NCBI GenBank assembly: GCA_007258455.2
Contig: VDFB02321259.1
Location: 181,501-245,500, forward strand
DNA length: 64,000 bases
DNA from: Sequoia sempervirens
Taxonomy: Eukaryota > Streptophyta > Pinopsida > Cupressales > Cupressaceae
Direction of reading: 5' to 3'
Shown here: positions 1 through 12,899 of the stretch, piece by piece
Layout: each line of letters opens with the position of its first letter
How positions within the stretch are numbered: the stretch's first letter is position 1
Made by a program: the position numbers and the translations under genes
The notes under the pieces: model-generated
The model's database searches: none
What the model was told of the DNA's origin: nothing
What the model saw: only the letters and a program-made list of their open reading frames with translations

Positions 1-399
1 TCACATGAACAAGAGAGTTGGCAGTACATGCCGAATTTATTACAAAAAAGGAAACCATTCTCTACAACATTATGTCGAGTAAAGGCTAAGTGTTGCATGA
101 GAAGGAACAACACTGTGAAGAGTTTCCTGAGTACACTATTCAGTGCAAAGAGCTTTGAGTGAAATTTTTTCTAAAGAACCCAAGTGAATTGCAGAAAGTT
201 CAAGCATTGTAAAGGTCCACAAAATCTTGAAATGGCCCAGAATCCTTAGATGGAAGCACAAGGAGAGGTGAACCAAAGCTTATTTGATGCCATGTGTTCA
301 ACACCAATGGCTAATATTTTCAGTGATGTCTCTTACGCTGCACCTAGGATATGCAAGAAGCCAAAGTGGATTTTAATGCAGGTCGTGGACAAGAAGGCT

Positions 400-2060
400 C
401 ATGGGAACTAGACCCTTATAATGGAGGAATGGGATAACATTCATGACCCTATTGTTAAAAATAACCCTAAAAGTCTTAGGGAAGCAGCTTGCGAGAGAAT
501 GTAACAGGCCATTAGCCAACAGTATTTGGTGTACAAGCTATGATTTTGTAGTCTCCCACAATATATGGTTCCTTTTTTGCATTATTACCTGGAACTAGTT
601 CACAAATGGATTTAACATTTTAATCTAGTTACCAAAGCCATTGAAGGCCAAAAAATGAGGGTTGTGATCAGTGTGAATGCTATCAGGGATATGCTATGCA
701 TCCCCATTGGAAGGGGCACTAGAGAAAAAATAATGGAGACGTTCACTCCAGAAAAAGTGGAAGAGTTCTGGAGGACTAGAGATCTTTCTCTGGACTTTTA
801 TAACCAAGAAATCAAAAGGCTTAAGGAAGATTTAGCAAAGTTTCCATAGATTCTAGTCGCACACAATGCTTTTAACTTGGACTTGTAGGAGGCCTTCTCT
901 ATGATGTATTTTTTTGCGGCATGGACAACAATAGGAATGTGGAAGAGTTTTAAATGGGTTTGGGTTTTTAGTTGAGAAAGAAACATTCTTTATTCTAGTA
1001 TGACTTCGTGGAAGTCATCATTTGGGAAATGCTGAACCAAATCAAGGAATACAACACATAGCATAAGTTTAGGATTTCTTCTCTCCTTGCTCACATGTTT
1101 TTGCACTAGAACCCTAAATTATTTAGAAACCATATGGGCTTGGCTATTTTAATAAAAATGGAGTAAGAAGACTAGTTTCTGTGTGGAATCCAATCCTTTC
1201 TGTAACTTATGATTACTATGCATTTTCAAAGTGTTACTTGACCCTGATTTTGCAAGATTTTAGCAAGGATTGCAAGTTTTATTGGCTTTATGTTGATCAA
1301 ATAGGGTGGATACAGGGTTTACATCCTCCTTGTTATTAGTTTCTTGAGGAAGATTTCACATTTGTTAGGATGCATGGATTTATCGAGGAATCATTTCAGC
1401 TCCTAGTATGCATCACAAATAGGGTGTTAATCCTTGATACGTTTCAGCAACTGGCAATTATCAACAAATTTTGTGGAGGAAAGAAGCAAAAAGGTTTTTT
1501 CTTCTACCCTTCAAGCTTTTAAACAGTGATAATGGTGAAGAAGAAAACACAATGCTGCTAGAAGCAAAGGTGGCTCATCTGGGGCTAGTATTAATTTTTG
1601 ACAAGTGGCAATATAACCCCAATAATGACTTGGTGGACTTGAACGTTAAGGTTACCCATAGCTCATAGCCTTACTAGGAAGCTTGATGGAATCCATAGTC
1701 AAAATAGGATGATCTATTTGTGGACCTGGTCTATATTCCTACTGAAGATAGGAGGTCATCGTGTCTCTCTTTATATTTTACGTTGGAGAAGCCTAATGAC
1801 AAGCACCAGATGGGGGTCCACTCTTCACAATGAATTTGTCAAACAATGGCAATGGAGTGAAGAGAAAATTTTACAATTTTGGATTTATTGTTAGGAGACC
1901 AAATGCCTTAATGCCTTGTTCTAGGAGACAGACAAGGATGAAAAATTTGATGATCTATGGAATAGAGGGCATGAAGATACTGATGTTAGCAATGATGAGG
2001 ATATACATCCAGAGAAAGCTAAGGCATATATAGTGAACAAAAAGGAGATGAAAAAGGCCC
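400..2060 (+). pseudogene. unrecognised coding relic, part 1
   Basis: Broken reading frames on the plus strand translate into protein-like sequence interrupted by stops. Examples are 655-849 (with VNAIRDMLCIPIGRGTREK), about 1,130-1,400 (long-frame sequence rich in aromatic residues) and 1,471-1,668. Near 1,930-2,060 the translation becomes rich in D, E and K. I do not recognise a family. The composition and the frame continuing across several stops argue for a once-coding region, and many stops are TAG. The setting suggests an extra ORF or gag-like gene of a large retrotransposon, but no catalytic motif is visible. Start and end are approximate. Confidence 0.35.
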
Positions 2061-2979
2061 TAATGCAGGAAACTGTAAGTGACAAAAGTAGCCCAGTAAG
2101 GCTCAACTGAGAGTGCAGGTGACTACATCACAAGTGGAGGCCTCATAGAAATGTACATGGGCTACAAAAAGACCCAAGGTATCCCAAAAATATTTAGAGG
2201 TCATAGAGGTGGACAATTCTCCACCTAATAAGAGGCCATGCACATAAACAACTTTGAGAGAAGGATCACAAAAACCTCCAATGAGTGAAGGATCAAAGTC
2301 CTCCACACCTTAGGTATCTTTCTTTCCCTCTCTTCTCACTTCACAATCTTTAGTTACCTCTATTTTATCCACACTCCCAATTACTTCAAGTTTCAACCTT
2401 TCCTTTACTACTGCCATGCCCATGAGAGGTTTCTCTCAATTCTCCCAAAATGGACAAGAAACTTTTACTCCCCCGTGATCTGTTCCACCTTTCATCAGAG
2501 CCCAATTTGAAACCACCATTTCTACTCCTTTCACTCTCAGTGTGTTGGGTCTAACTCAAATTTCCCAATAGATGGTTTCCTCTACATCTCTGCTACTTCC
2601 ACCACTCCCCATGAGTCCTTCTACCACTTCCTAGACTGGACCTTGGTATAACATTCCTCCATTCTCCCCATTAATGGTATCTCTATCAAAGAAGATATCA
2701 TCTGAGACCACAACTCTCTCATTCCCTTTTTCTCTTCCTCCCAGCACACCCTTTGCTGGCGAGTTGATTGGATCATAGATAGAATTTATTGGGGAAGGTA
2801 ACCAAAGAAAAGAAGCATGGGCTATCAATGTCTAGAAGAGAAAAGAAAAAGATGTTACAAAATTGGCTGAGCCATGCATGCAGACCCTTTTTAATGAATT
2901 TCAATAGTCATTGCATTTTTCAACCATGCATCCAAACACCATCAAACCACATGGGGAGATGCAACTCGAGGATTATATG

Positions 2980-4400
2980 ATCCATGCTATAGGGATTGAT
3001 CTAAATGCAACTTGACTGCAAGACAAAGTTGAACTGATGGAGAAGACCTAGCGAGTGGTGACTATTAACTTCCTCAAGAATAGTCACCAACTAAAGAAGG
3101 AAGAGGAGCTCAAGAATTTCAAGGAAAGGATGGAGACCCTATTGAAGAAGGACAAGGAAAGGGATGCCCAATTTGCATGCTTATCTCAACAACTGTAGGT
3201 GGAAAGTGCCAAACTCCAGTCGGAACTTGCAAAGTTTTAGTCCCTAGATCCCAACTTGTTCACAGGACTATAGTAGAAAAACTAGGAATTACAAAACCAG
3301 TTGCCTTGGGTAGAGGGAGAAATGTAATAGAAAACCAAGGAACATAGGAAATAGAAAGCTCAATTAGAGTAGTAAATGTAGTAGAAAGATCAAGAGCTCT
3401 AGGGAAAACAAACTTAACTTGAAAAGGAGATCCAGGAAGTAAAGTTTTCCCTATAAAAAGAATCTGAAATCTAGAGCCAAGCTAAGGAACTATTGCAAAG
3501 CAAGGACACTGAGTTAGAAAATATACATGGACATCTCTTTATGGAAAACAAGAAAATTGAAGAGCTAACACATAATATTGGGGTCAAGCGATATGGAAAT
3601 TCATCTTTTGAATTATCCTCCCCAACCACCTGCTCCTCAATTGGATCTCCTTTCAGTAGCCCATAAACTATGCATCTCCTACTAGGGGAAAGTCAAGACT
3701 TTCTATCTGAATTTTTAGAGGAAAATTCAATTCATGGAAGAAATGTCAAGTTTGAGCAACTTAGAGATGTGTGGAAGAATTGAACAATTCCCATAGTTCA
3801 TTGCAAAAAGGGTGCTCGAGACAGAGAAGTTGCTAGACAAGTTATACATAGTGGAAAATGAAGACTTGGTGAGTGCAAGGATTGAAGATCAGAGGTTAGT
3901 AGCCAAGAAGGCAAAAAAATCCATCCATTATCATGTAGCCATCTTCCATGCCAGCCATTGCTTGACAACATTGAGTCATTGTATGAACAATATGTGGATG
4001 AAATTCTCCCAACTAAATCAGATGGGCTTACCCTCCCCATTTCTCTCCAATGATTTGGTGGACACATCGGAGCATATCGCAATAAAAATCAAGGAAAAGC
4101 ACTAGGATTTATCTAATTTTCAAAATTTCATTCAACCCCTATTACTAAGGACATTGAAGGCATCACCCATCAGATAGTGCAACTGCTCTTTCACCTTGAG
4201 TCTATGACTAGGATATCCATGGAGCTTCCCTTCAAAGAAGTAATCAATCTGCATGAGGTGCAAGATAATCTGCATGCCATATCAATACCATCCAAGGCCG
4301 ACTAGCTGCCTTTGTAGGCCATGCTCTCAAAGCTCCAACTGCATTGGCCATTGAATAATGCTTTGGTCTTTGAACCACAAATTTTTGGTTCCCATTTTGT
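2980..4400 (+). pseudogene. unrecognised coding relic, part 2, with coiled coil
   Basis: At about 3,050-3,600 the plus-strand translation is dominated by K, E, L and Q in heptad-like spacing (for example QLKKEEELKNFKERMETL), which predicts a coiled coil. From about 3,670 to 4,400 the frame continues as ordinary globular-looking sequence (for example EGITHQIVQLLFHLESMTRI). Stops, mostly TAG, and frame changes break it throughout. It probably belongs with the relic at 400-2,060, the low-complexity Ser/Pro/Thr-like stretch at 2,300-2,780 being a linker. The family is not recognised. ORFs in the opposite strand here look like shadows. Confidence 0.35.
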
Positions 4401-7400
4401 AAGTGAAATGTGCCTAATAGTCACCAAAAGTTATGGATTATAAATCCCTAGAGCTCCCTTTGGTTTGATAATATTTTTTTTCTTTACCCCAGCCCACACA
4501 TCATGTATTTGAATATCTTTAGGCCCCTTTTTGAAGAGCTTCACCTGGTTTCTCTATGTCTCTACCACGTGCTCCTTGGAAAGATTTATTCCCTTGCTTC
4601 TTTATCGAACCTCGCCATGCCTCCATGTTTTAGTAGTGCGGGCCTTTGAGAACTTTCTCCCATTTTCTTCTCTACCAAGCGCCACCCATATGCCATGTAG
4701 CATCATTATATGGGAAGACCCCACAGTCAACACCCAAAATGAAGACTTCTCCATGTGTCTTCACCTCAGGGAGTTTCATGGCCAGGAAGGGAAGAATGAA
4801 TGATGAGCCCCATCCTATCGCCATGTGTCCTAACCAACTCTGTGGGTGAGAAACACATGTTTGCATGGGAATTTCATTGCTTCCACATTGGGATCACAAT
4901 CATCATTTGTAGGGGGATGCATCTAGTTTGAAGGAAATTGCATTCTATGTTTCATAATCTTTTCTATTGTAACGGCCTTGGGAAATCATTGTGATGGATA
5001 TCATTGCTCATGCTTGGGAATCTTTGCAATTACTAGCTCTCAGGCGGTGGGATTATTTTCTATATATACTACTTCAACTTTCTAAAAATGAGTTTGGAGA
5101 ATACATAGAAAAAATTTCAAAAGACACCAGGCCTTTGTATTGTTTTAGATTATTGTATTAAGACTCACAAATTGTGCCATTGTTGTTTGGCCTTTCTATT
5201 TCTTAACTAGTTTACAAAACATTATACTATGTTGTTATTGTACTGAGTAGTTTATTTGCAGAACTTCTAGAATTTCAATATAAGTTTGTTGATTCAAACC
5301 ATGTCTTGGACTCTTCCTTTTAGTGAATGTTAATGGAAGTTATTTTATGTTATTTGATAAACTTCTTAGGCTTTTCATCTATGCTATCTGTTATTTCTGG
5401 ACATGTTGATTTTTGAATGGGCCCTTAAATCCCATCTAAAAGGAAGATTTACCATGCCCACACCTACATCTTGGTGCATCACCTTAGGTTAGATCTTTAT
5501 TTTATATATTTGATTCCTTTTCCCATTCCAAACCCCAAAATACAAAAGGAGCTAGCTTCTTTAAAAAACCTAGAGGTCACTGAATTTAGCACAATTGGGC
5601 CCCCCATTAAGTGAGTTTCCCATAAGGATGTTGCTTGACATTTTTAGGCATCAACATTACCTTTTAATCTCCACCATACATCCTTTACTAAACCATGTTT
5701 TTTCCCTAACCAAGTATTTCCTTGCTTCTTAAAGCAATCTCATCCATTGATCTTCATCATTGAATCTTGGCCCTTCATTCAAATTTGATTCTATAAAAGA
5801 GACTTATTCCTTTCATTTCAAGAGACACGCACAACTACAATCTTCAATATTTTTCTATCACAATCACCAAACTTATTGTTGCATACTCCAAATTTGAGGG
5901 AAAGAAAGAATATAAAGAAAATATAGAAGAGTAATGAAGGTGATTCAACCATGGCATAAGAATTATGGTAATATTGCTTTTGTTATTTTATGTTTCTATA
6001 TTCATTTGTGCTTCATTGTTCGAATAGGATTTTTAGGGTTTTTTTTATGTATTTGGTGGTTGGTACTATTGATTCATGCCTTCTCCCATGATTTTACCCT
6101 ATTCTAAAAAAAGCTATAATGTTATGAAAATTTATAAATTTGATGATAATTTAGTAAATTAGAAGAAATATTTGATGACATTCCCATGAAACACATGGAA
6201 ACCCTAATTTTCATTTAATAAAATTGGAGGGTTTCAAATTCTTCAAATTTATTTTATTAGCCAACTTTAGAGATACTCATTAATTTGAATGAGTATCTTT
6301 TGATGTAAGAACCTAAGAAAATGCGGTAGATGTTTGTCATTTCTACCATTAACACTCATACACAAGATTAGAGTGTCCAAAACTAACTTTTCTTCAATTT
6401 TGAATGCCAACTATTGATCTTTAGCTGGAACAAGATGAATTAATTGTTATTTATTCCATTTTGCTTATTTAAAAATCCTTCACACTAAGCCTACAATTTA
6501 TTGATAAATTAGACCAAAGGTCACTTTCCAAATAGTAGGAAACCTTACACATCACTCCATTGGTCCCATATTAAAAGCGTCATGTTTGGGAAAGGAAGAT
6601 AAGATTGACCTTTATGGGACTAACAAAAACATCTCTCCTAATTTTGTGCTATTTCATACTCAATGAGTTATTCTTTTTATATCCTACAATATGAAATGCA
6701 CACACATTACAGTGCCACATGGAAGAGACTCAACACACAAATTTAAAAGATAAGAGAAAAAAATGGTGCCATGACATGTCATTAACAAATTTTGTAATAG
6801 TATAACATCACACTCAAAACCTTTTAACATTTGTAGAACATTTGATGGATATAATTGATGTAAACAATAATAGAGAGAGGCCACTTAGGACTACAATGGC
6901 ACATAGCTAGCAAGAAATCAAGTGTAGAAAATGAAAATTTGAAATAGAGTGTACAACCACATCATTAAAATTTGTGCTAAATGATCATGCATGACACACA
7001 TAAAATGAGACATGGCATAAGAGTAAGAAATGTGGTTTAAGAAAGGACTAAGGTGAGGACCACCAACAAGCATGCAAAAATGGTAACTTAAGTTGTTTTA
7101 AAAAGTAGGGATACTTATGTCAATAGTTGATCACTAAGAAAAGGGGGTCGGTAAAAAAATGATTGAGAGGACTTGCTAGATTAACTTAAAGGATGAAATA
7201 TAGGCTAAGCAAGTCACTACTTCAAGATAAGGAAAAAACAACATGACCCCATGAGAACATCAGGGATTATGAAGAAAATCATATCTTTTAAGTAAACACT
7301 AAAATATAAGTCCTAAAATTTTATTGAGAAATCAAACAATAATAGATTTAAATATCATCCTACCTATCATTCAAAATGGTCACAAACTCACCCATAGCTA

Positions 7401-7477
7401 TCTCAACTTCTAATAGGCTCCAAGGTAAACTACATAGGCCTCACCCCCAACCTTAATATAGTTACAATTAGTAAACT
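4401..7477. other. non-coding, AT-rich; no gene seen
   Basis: No sustained frame on either strand. TATA-like sequences occur near 5,061 (ctatatatact) and 5,791 (ctataaaag). The first is followed by sequence that could be the transcribed part of an LTR belonging to the relic upstream, but I found no second copy in the window, so no element is called. Confidence 0.5.
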
Positions 7478-9180
7478 AAATGGACCTAGTTATGCCTTAT
7501 TTAGGGTGTTGTAAGGTGTCATACCACACTTTCACACTTTCCTATTATTTTCATAACTAATTGGGCTTATCTATTCCTTATTTAACCCTATTTTGCATCC
7601 ACATGCCTTAATTAATGCATCTTTCCAAGGATAATCTTGACATAAACCAACATCTAATCATAATTCAGATGTTTATAGGATGTGTGGCCCAGATTTAGTG
7701 ATCTAGGACTAATAAACCACTTTGGGAATGTGAGTCCCACCTAAGCTTTGGGGCCCCAATCCTGATTTTACATCATTCTAAACATTTTTAAAAATGTGTC
7801 CCATAGTTAAGCCTAATGGGACTCATACGCCACTTTTGGCGTATGAATCCCATGTGGCCCAAAATTAACTTTAATTCAAATTCTTGGTAGGATTTTATCC
7901 TCCTAAATTCGATGTCAGCTTGAAGTGTTGTAATTTTGAGAAATTTGGCATAAATAAGTATAAATACAAGGTTATTTCACTCATTTTCACCTAATAATTT
8001 CAAGAGAGCATTCCTAATAGAATGTTTATGATTTCAAGACTTCACAAGAGTGTCAAGAGAGTTTACAAGAGAATTTATAAGGCATTCAAGGGAAAAATTA
8101 TTCATCATTTATTATAGCAATTCAAGATCGATCATCATGTCAAGATCATCAAACATCAAGCATGTTGTTGAGCTAGTGTTGTGATGTAGCATTGGAGATC
8201 CACTTGTAAGGATTGTTTCATATCCATATTCAAGATCAAGATATACATTCTATATGACCACTTCATGTTAGATTGTTGAATTACATCTCAAGACATCATT
8301 CAAGGTATCATCATTGCATATTTCATATATCTATTTCATTATTTCATCATTTGGTTTAATTACCTAAAAGGGGTTCGACCAAGGAAAACCCCCATTTCCT
8401 AACAATCAACAATTTTTCCTCTCTTTAATGTGTGATCACAGGTTTATAGATTGAAGAAAAGTGGATTTGAAGCCTTCAAAAGTAACAAAATGAAAAAGTT
8501 GCAAATGTTGTTAAAGTTGTCATGAAAAGTTGACAAGACTCACAAAAACTCAGATCTAGGGAAAAATATCCATCCAATTTGCATGAAATCAATGGGAAAG
8601 TGCTTATTTGACACATCTTCAAAGGCCTACAAATTTTTAGTTCAATATTTTTCTCCTAGGATACTTCACGACAAAACGAGACACTTCACAATAATTTGGG
8701 CGTATGAGTCCCAGTTAGGGTTTTAGGGAACAGTTTTTGGTTTTTGTTCCTCTCAGTCTGCAACTATAGATTCCAAATTTTTAGCTCTTCAAGACCTACC
8801 TAGGAACCATATGCCACAAATGGTATATGAGTCCTAGTGAGCATTGAGAGTCAATATTTTAGGGTTTTGCTACTTGTTTTGATCACATCTTTCCTCCAGG
8901 TGCACCTCTTTTCATTCTCAAATTTTCATTATGTATTTTAGTTTCTTTCTCTAGGTCATCTAGTTAGTTTTTGCATGTAATTTTCATATCTTGTCCTTCC
9001 AATACCTAGCTTGGTGGTGAACCCTCTTGTAGTCGGTAATCAAACCCTAGGACACCCTATTCCATGATCTCTTTCCCATAATTAATTCTTGGATTGAGAT
9101 CTCTAGGGTTTCCTTGAATGAGAGTGAGGAAGATTGTTATTCTATCTCCCAAGCATAGAATGACAATTTTTAACCTTTTA
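7478..9180 (+). repeat. LTR of family B, copy 1 (5' LTR)
   Basis: This stretch is closely similar, base for base over long runs, to 17,255-17,403 joined to 38,821-40,328. Shared blocks include the sequence before the element A insertion point, the LTR promoter region and a run ending in ctatctcccaag. A TATA-like TATAAATACAAG lies at 7,959-7,970. The right end is set at 9,180 because the other copy leaves the alignment there and a primer-binding-like sequence follows at once. The left end is only where recognisable similarity begins; the true LTR start is missing or too diverged to see. Confidence 0.75.
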
Positions 9181-9182
9181 TT

Positions 9183-9196
9183 TTGGTGAACCTACA
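9183..9196 (+). other. primer-binding site of the family B element
   Basis: TGGTGAACCTACAT lies two bases after the LTR end. The same sequence with one change (TGGTGAACCTGCAT) lies two bases after the 5' LTR of element C, so the position is conserved between elements. TGG at the start fits pairing to a tRNA CCA end. I cannot name the tRNA. Confidence 0.55.
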
Positions 9197-9990
9197 TTTA
9201 CAACATTTCATTTTTTGATTTGGAGTGCATCATAGTCCTAGATTTAGTTTACAATTACTTTGCACTAGGGTTTGCATTAGTTAATTGATATCTAGGGTTT
9301 CTAAATTTTGCATTAGTGAAAGAGCATACAGGTTGCATTTTTTCATCTTGCATAATTGAATTTTATCTAAAGATTGCATTCACACTTAGTCTAGACATCA
9401 TCCAAACCAAAAAGCATAACATTTTCATAGAAATTGTTGAAAATAGTGCAAAAACAAAGTGATTTAGTACCAGTATAGGTTGTTTTTCCTATTTTCTAGG
9501 ATATTTTAATTATGTATTTTCCAAAATTTGAACCCTCCATAAACCCTGACTTGGACTCATATGCCCTGCTAGGAGAATTAGTCCCAAACCAGCCCTGAAA
9601 CTTCTTTTTATGACATTGAAAGCCTTGTTTCTACACTTTTTGTTTGCTATCAATAGTTATCTATTTCAATTGGTTGAGTTTTTGTTACATGAATTTCATT
9701 AAATCTACCTTAATTTGGTTCTAGTATGGTATTTCTTAGTTTCAAATTTACATTTACAACATTTAATTTTCATATTGTTTCACAATGTAATCAACAAATT
9801 ACCTTGTTTTAGATCTAAAAATTGCATTTACAAATTTCACTTTAGGTCATTGGATTGGACTTTACTTGAAGCATTGTATACTTTAGACAACTTACTTTTT
9901 TAGGATAGCATTTTTTATTTTAAGAGATATGGTTTTGATATGGTTAAAAATGGATTGCATAAGTACAACATCCCCTCTTATTAGTTAAAT
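9197..9990 (+). other. leader of the family B element
   Basis: Non-coding, T-rich sequence with repeated 'tttgcatt' words. It resembles the leader of element C (49,665-50,090), which supports its place between primer-binding site and gag. The short ORF at 9,715-9,903 has no recognisable content. Confidence 0.45.
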
Positions 9991-9994
9991 TTAT

Positions 9995-12880
9995 AGTACA
10001 ATGATGAGGTCATTAAGAAACATGTTAGTCATCATTTAGTTGGCTATCAGTTGTTTATGTGTTAGTTTTTCCTTGATGCCAAAGTTGTTTTATGGGGTTC
10101 ATTACATCATTGGTTCTATTCTTTGAATTCTTAGATTGGCTAATATGTTGTTGCATTGGTTAGTGTTATGATAAGCAATATGAATGTGATGATATGCTTG
10201 GTGGATGTTGATAGGATGCATTCTCATTTGATGTATTCGCAACCTGTTTTGATACATGATGATTACAGTTGGTTCATATGGTTATTCACATGGTTCATGG
10301 CATGCACTTTCAAGTTTCAATTTTTTTACATGTTGGTACTAGCAGTTGACATATGATTCATTATTTTAGGGCATGCATTTGCTTCAAGGTTACAAGTCAT
10401 AGTAACATACATATACTGGCATATTCAATTTTAGGTATACATTTTTTTATACATTTGTGCATTTTTACTTGGTTTGACAGATCAAATGATATATGAGTGG
10501 CACATATTATATTTGCATAAAACATACCTATTTACAAGAAGTTTGCATAGAAGCATGCATTACAAGTATTAACTCACTTATATGTATTCTCTTCATTGAC
10601 TATTTGTTAAGAGGGTATGTGTTGTCTTCAAGACACATATGATACATAAGTGTGCTAACATTTGATACATGGTGTCATAAAGCATACAATGTTACAAGGC
10701 TTTGGACAAAGTTTATTTTTGGAAGGTCTACAACCACATTGTGGTCATGTGATATTGGCATTATTATTTTCTATGACTTCATATATTTTGGCTCAGTATT
10801 TCAGATTGATCAGTTAAGGTGGTTTTCTATGCTCTTATTATGATGAAAATTCATGCTAAAAATTCAAAAGTTCTATAGACCTTGTCATCTCCATCACATA
10901 TGATATTGAGGCTTTGAATATTTTATTACTTGCATCACATTTAATTTTAAAAGATTATTAAATCCTTTATAATAAAAGGCTCGAGTAGATTTATATGGTT
11001 TATATTGGTCTCATTGCATCTCATAGAAGGATGACTATTAAAAGTCACATGGCAGTGACCAAGTTATCGTAAAACTATTGAGATTCATCATTGATATTGG
11101 GTTAATGATTCATTTATCATAATGATTTCGGTGAAATTATACTGTTCATATTGGGTTGTAGGAGACACAACATACATAGTTAATTGGTGAGTTGGCATCG
11201 ACAGTGAATGATTCATTATGTTGTGGAATTTTTTTGTCAGCAGTGAAGAATTGTCATTGGATTTAAAAACATAATAATGGTTTATTATTATGTTTTGATT
11301 TATTTCAGACTTCAAAACATCATTATGTTTGATAAAGTCTTCGACAGACTTGGAAGAAAGCAATTTAGGGCAATATGATTAATGAAGGGTTTATAACCCT
11401 AGCCGCCATGAGAATATTGTGTTCATAGTTGTAAATTTGTTCTTCTTGGCCAACACTAAAGGAGTTAGATGAGTTCGTTACAAGCATGGATAGCAGATCA
11501 TGATTCAGCAAGAACTTGGTAGTTGATAATGGCTTCTTCAGTTGTGCAGTTGTGGTTGTCTTGATTGATTTGGTATTTGTTTGATTTCTTTATTGCATAA
11601 TTAGGTATTTGTTATTTTTTGGTTACAAGCTTGGAATGAATTTTTAAGGAAAAGGATTATTTTTTTTTTTTTTAAAAGGCATGAAACTATGATTAAGCTT
11701 GCAACTAATATCATTTCTTTGACAGTTATTATGTTGATTGTGATTGCTTTGTTGAAAAGAAAAAAAAACCTTATGGATTTTGTGATTAAAATCTTGGTTG
11801 AACAACTATGGTAAAAGGGATTAATAGTTGTTGGTTATTATCAAATGGATTTTTTAGGGTTTCTAGCAGTTTGTTCTTATTGGTTTATAATAATTTTTAT
11901 AGAGGTTATGATTCTTGAAAGAGTTAGTTGAGAACCCTTTAGGGTTTTTCTCTTGTAACCCTAACCTGAGATGGTTTACAGTTATTCAAACTTCATATAG
12001 AGATTATTATTTGCAGGGTCTTTAAAAGATGATCTTCAGGAATTTTCACGGGTTACTTGAAAAAAGGGGAATATGATGTTTCTGATATTCAGTCCAAAAA
12101 TTGTATTGCATTGAAAATCTTTATATTGATACTTAGATTATTGTATTTGAGGAAGATTTTTTCATTCTCATACAACATTCTTCAATGTGCTTATTGAAAA
12201 TATTATAGTTTTCTATTGAAATTCCAGGACTGTAAATTGTAGTTCTAGGGTTGTGATAGAATACTATGATTATTATGCACTATAATGGAGTTAGTGTTCC
12301 TATATTTTGTGGAGTTGATGCTCCTATATTTTGTGGAGTTGGTGCTCCTATATTTTGTGGAGTTGGTGCTCCTCTATTTTGTGGAGTTGGTGCTCCTCTA
12401 TTTTGTGGATTTGGTGTTCCTGTTTTTTTGTGGATTTGGTGCTCCTAAATGTAAAAGAATCGGTGCTCTAAGTGAATAAAGTGAAGATTTTTTTAGTGGT
12501 TTTTTATTCCCCAAGAGGGTTTTTCCACTCAGGACAAATTTTGGTGTTATGTGATGTTTCAATGTGTGAATGGTTTATCTGCTTGATTACAATATTATCA
12601 TCAGTTGTATAAAACATTGTTGATGTCAGTCATTCATTTCTACCATTCTCTAAATCAAAGCATCTTGCATAAAAATGTTTAGATATAAGCTCTGATATTT
12701 GTGTAAAGTTTATCAAGTCAGTCTTAGTTAATAAAATTTTTATCTGACTTATAATGCATATAATATTTTTTGAGTTCAAGTGAAGTCTATTCTTCAATAG
12801 TTATTTGATGTTCTAATTTAAAATTTTAAAGTTTGTGACTTTCTTGAATCATTGATTCACCCCTCCCCTTTCAATGATTA
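9995..12880 (+). mobile_element. probable Copia-type LTR sequence inserted in the B leader
   Basis: The segment separates the B leader from its coding part. It contains features common in plant Copia LTRs: 'aaccctagccgcc' near 11,395, a 'ccccaagagggtttttccac' box near 12,510, and 'ttgattcacccctcccc' near 12,850 at the right edge. There is no coding content. I could not fix the ends or a target duplication, so this may be a solo LTR or a fragment. Confidence 0.4.
12279..12468 (+). repeat. 24-bp minisatellite
   Basis: About six tandem units of 24 bp (consensus tattttgtggagttggtgct plus ccta), clearest at 12,301-12,324, 12,325-12,348, 12,349-12,372, 12,373-12,396 and 12,397-12,420. Degenerate units flank them. 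Because 24 is a multiple of three, every frame stays open and one frame reads as a repeated PIFCGVGA octapeptide. I take the ORF as a by-product of the repeat, not as a gene. Confidence 0.9.
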
Positions 12881-12899
12881 TGTCTTCCAACACCTTCTA

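Noticed and set aside
3798..4105. Overlapping 94-97 codon ORFs on both strands
   Set aside because: They sit in a longer plus-strand relic whose frame continues through stops. Neither has start context or domain content of its own.
12301..12420. CRISPR-like array
   Set aside because: Units are contiguous with no spacers, and the context is a plant retrotransposon.
12266..12479. ORFs with a repeated PIFCGVGA or LLYFVELV peptide
   Set aside because: They are by-products of a 24-bp tandem repeat that is a multiple of three.
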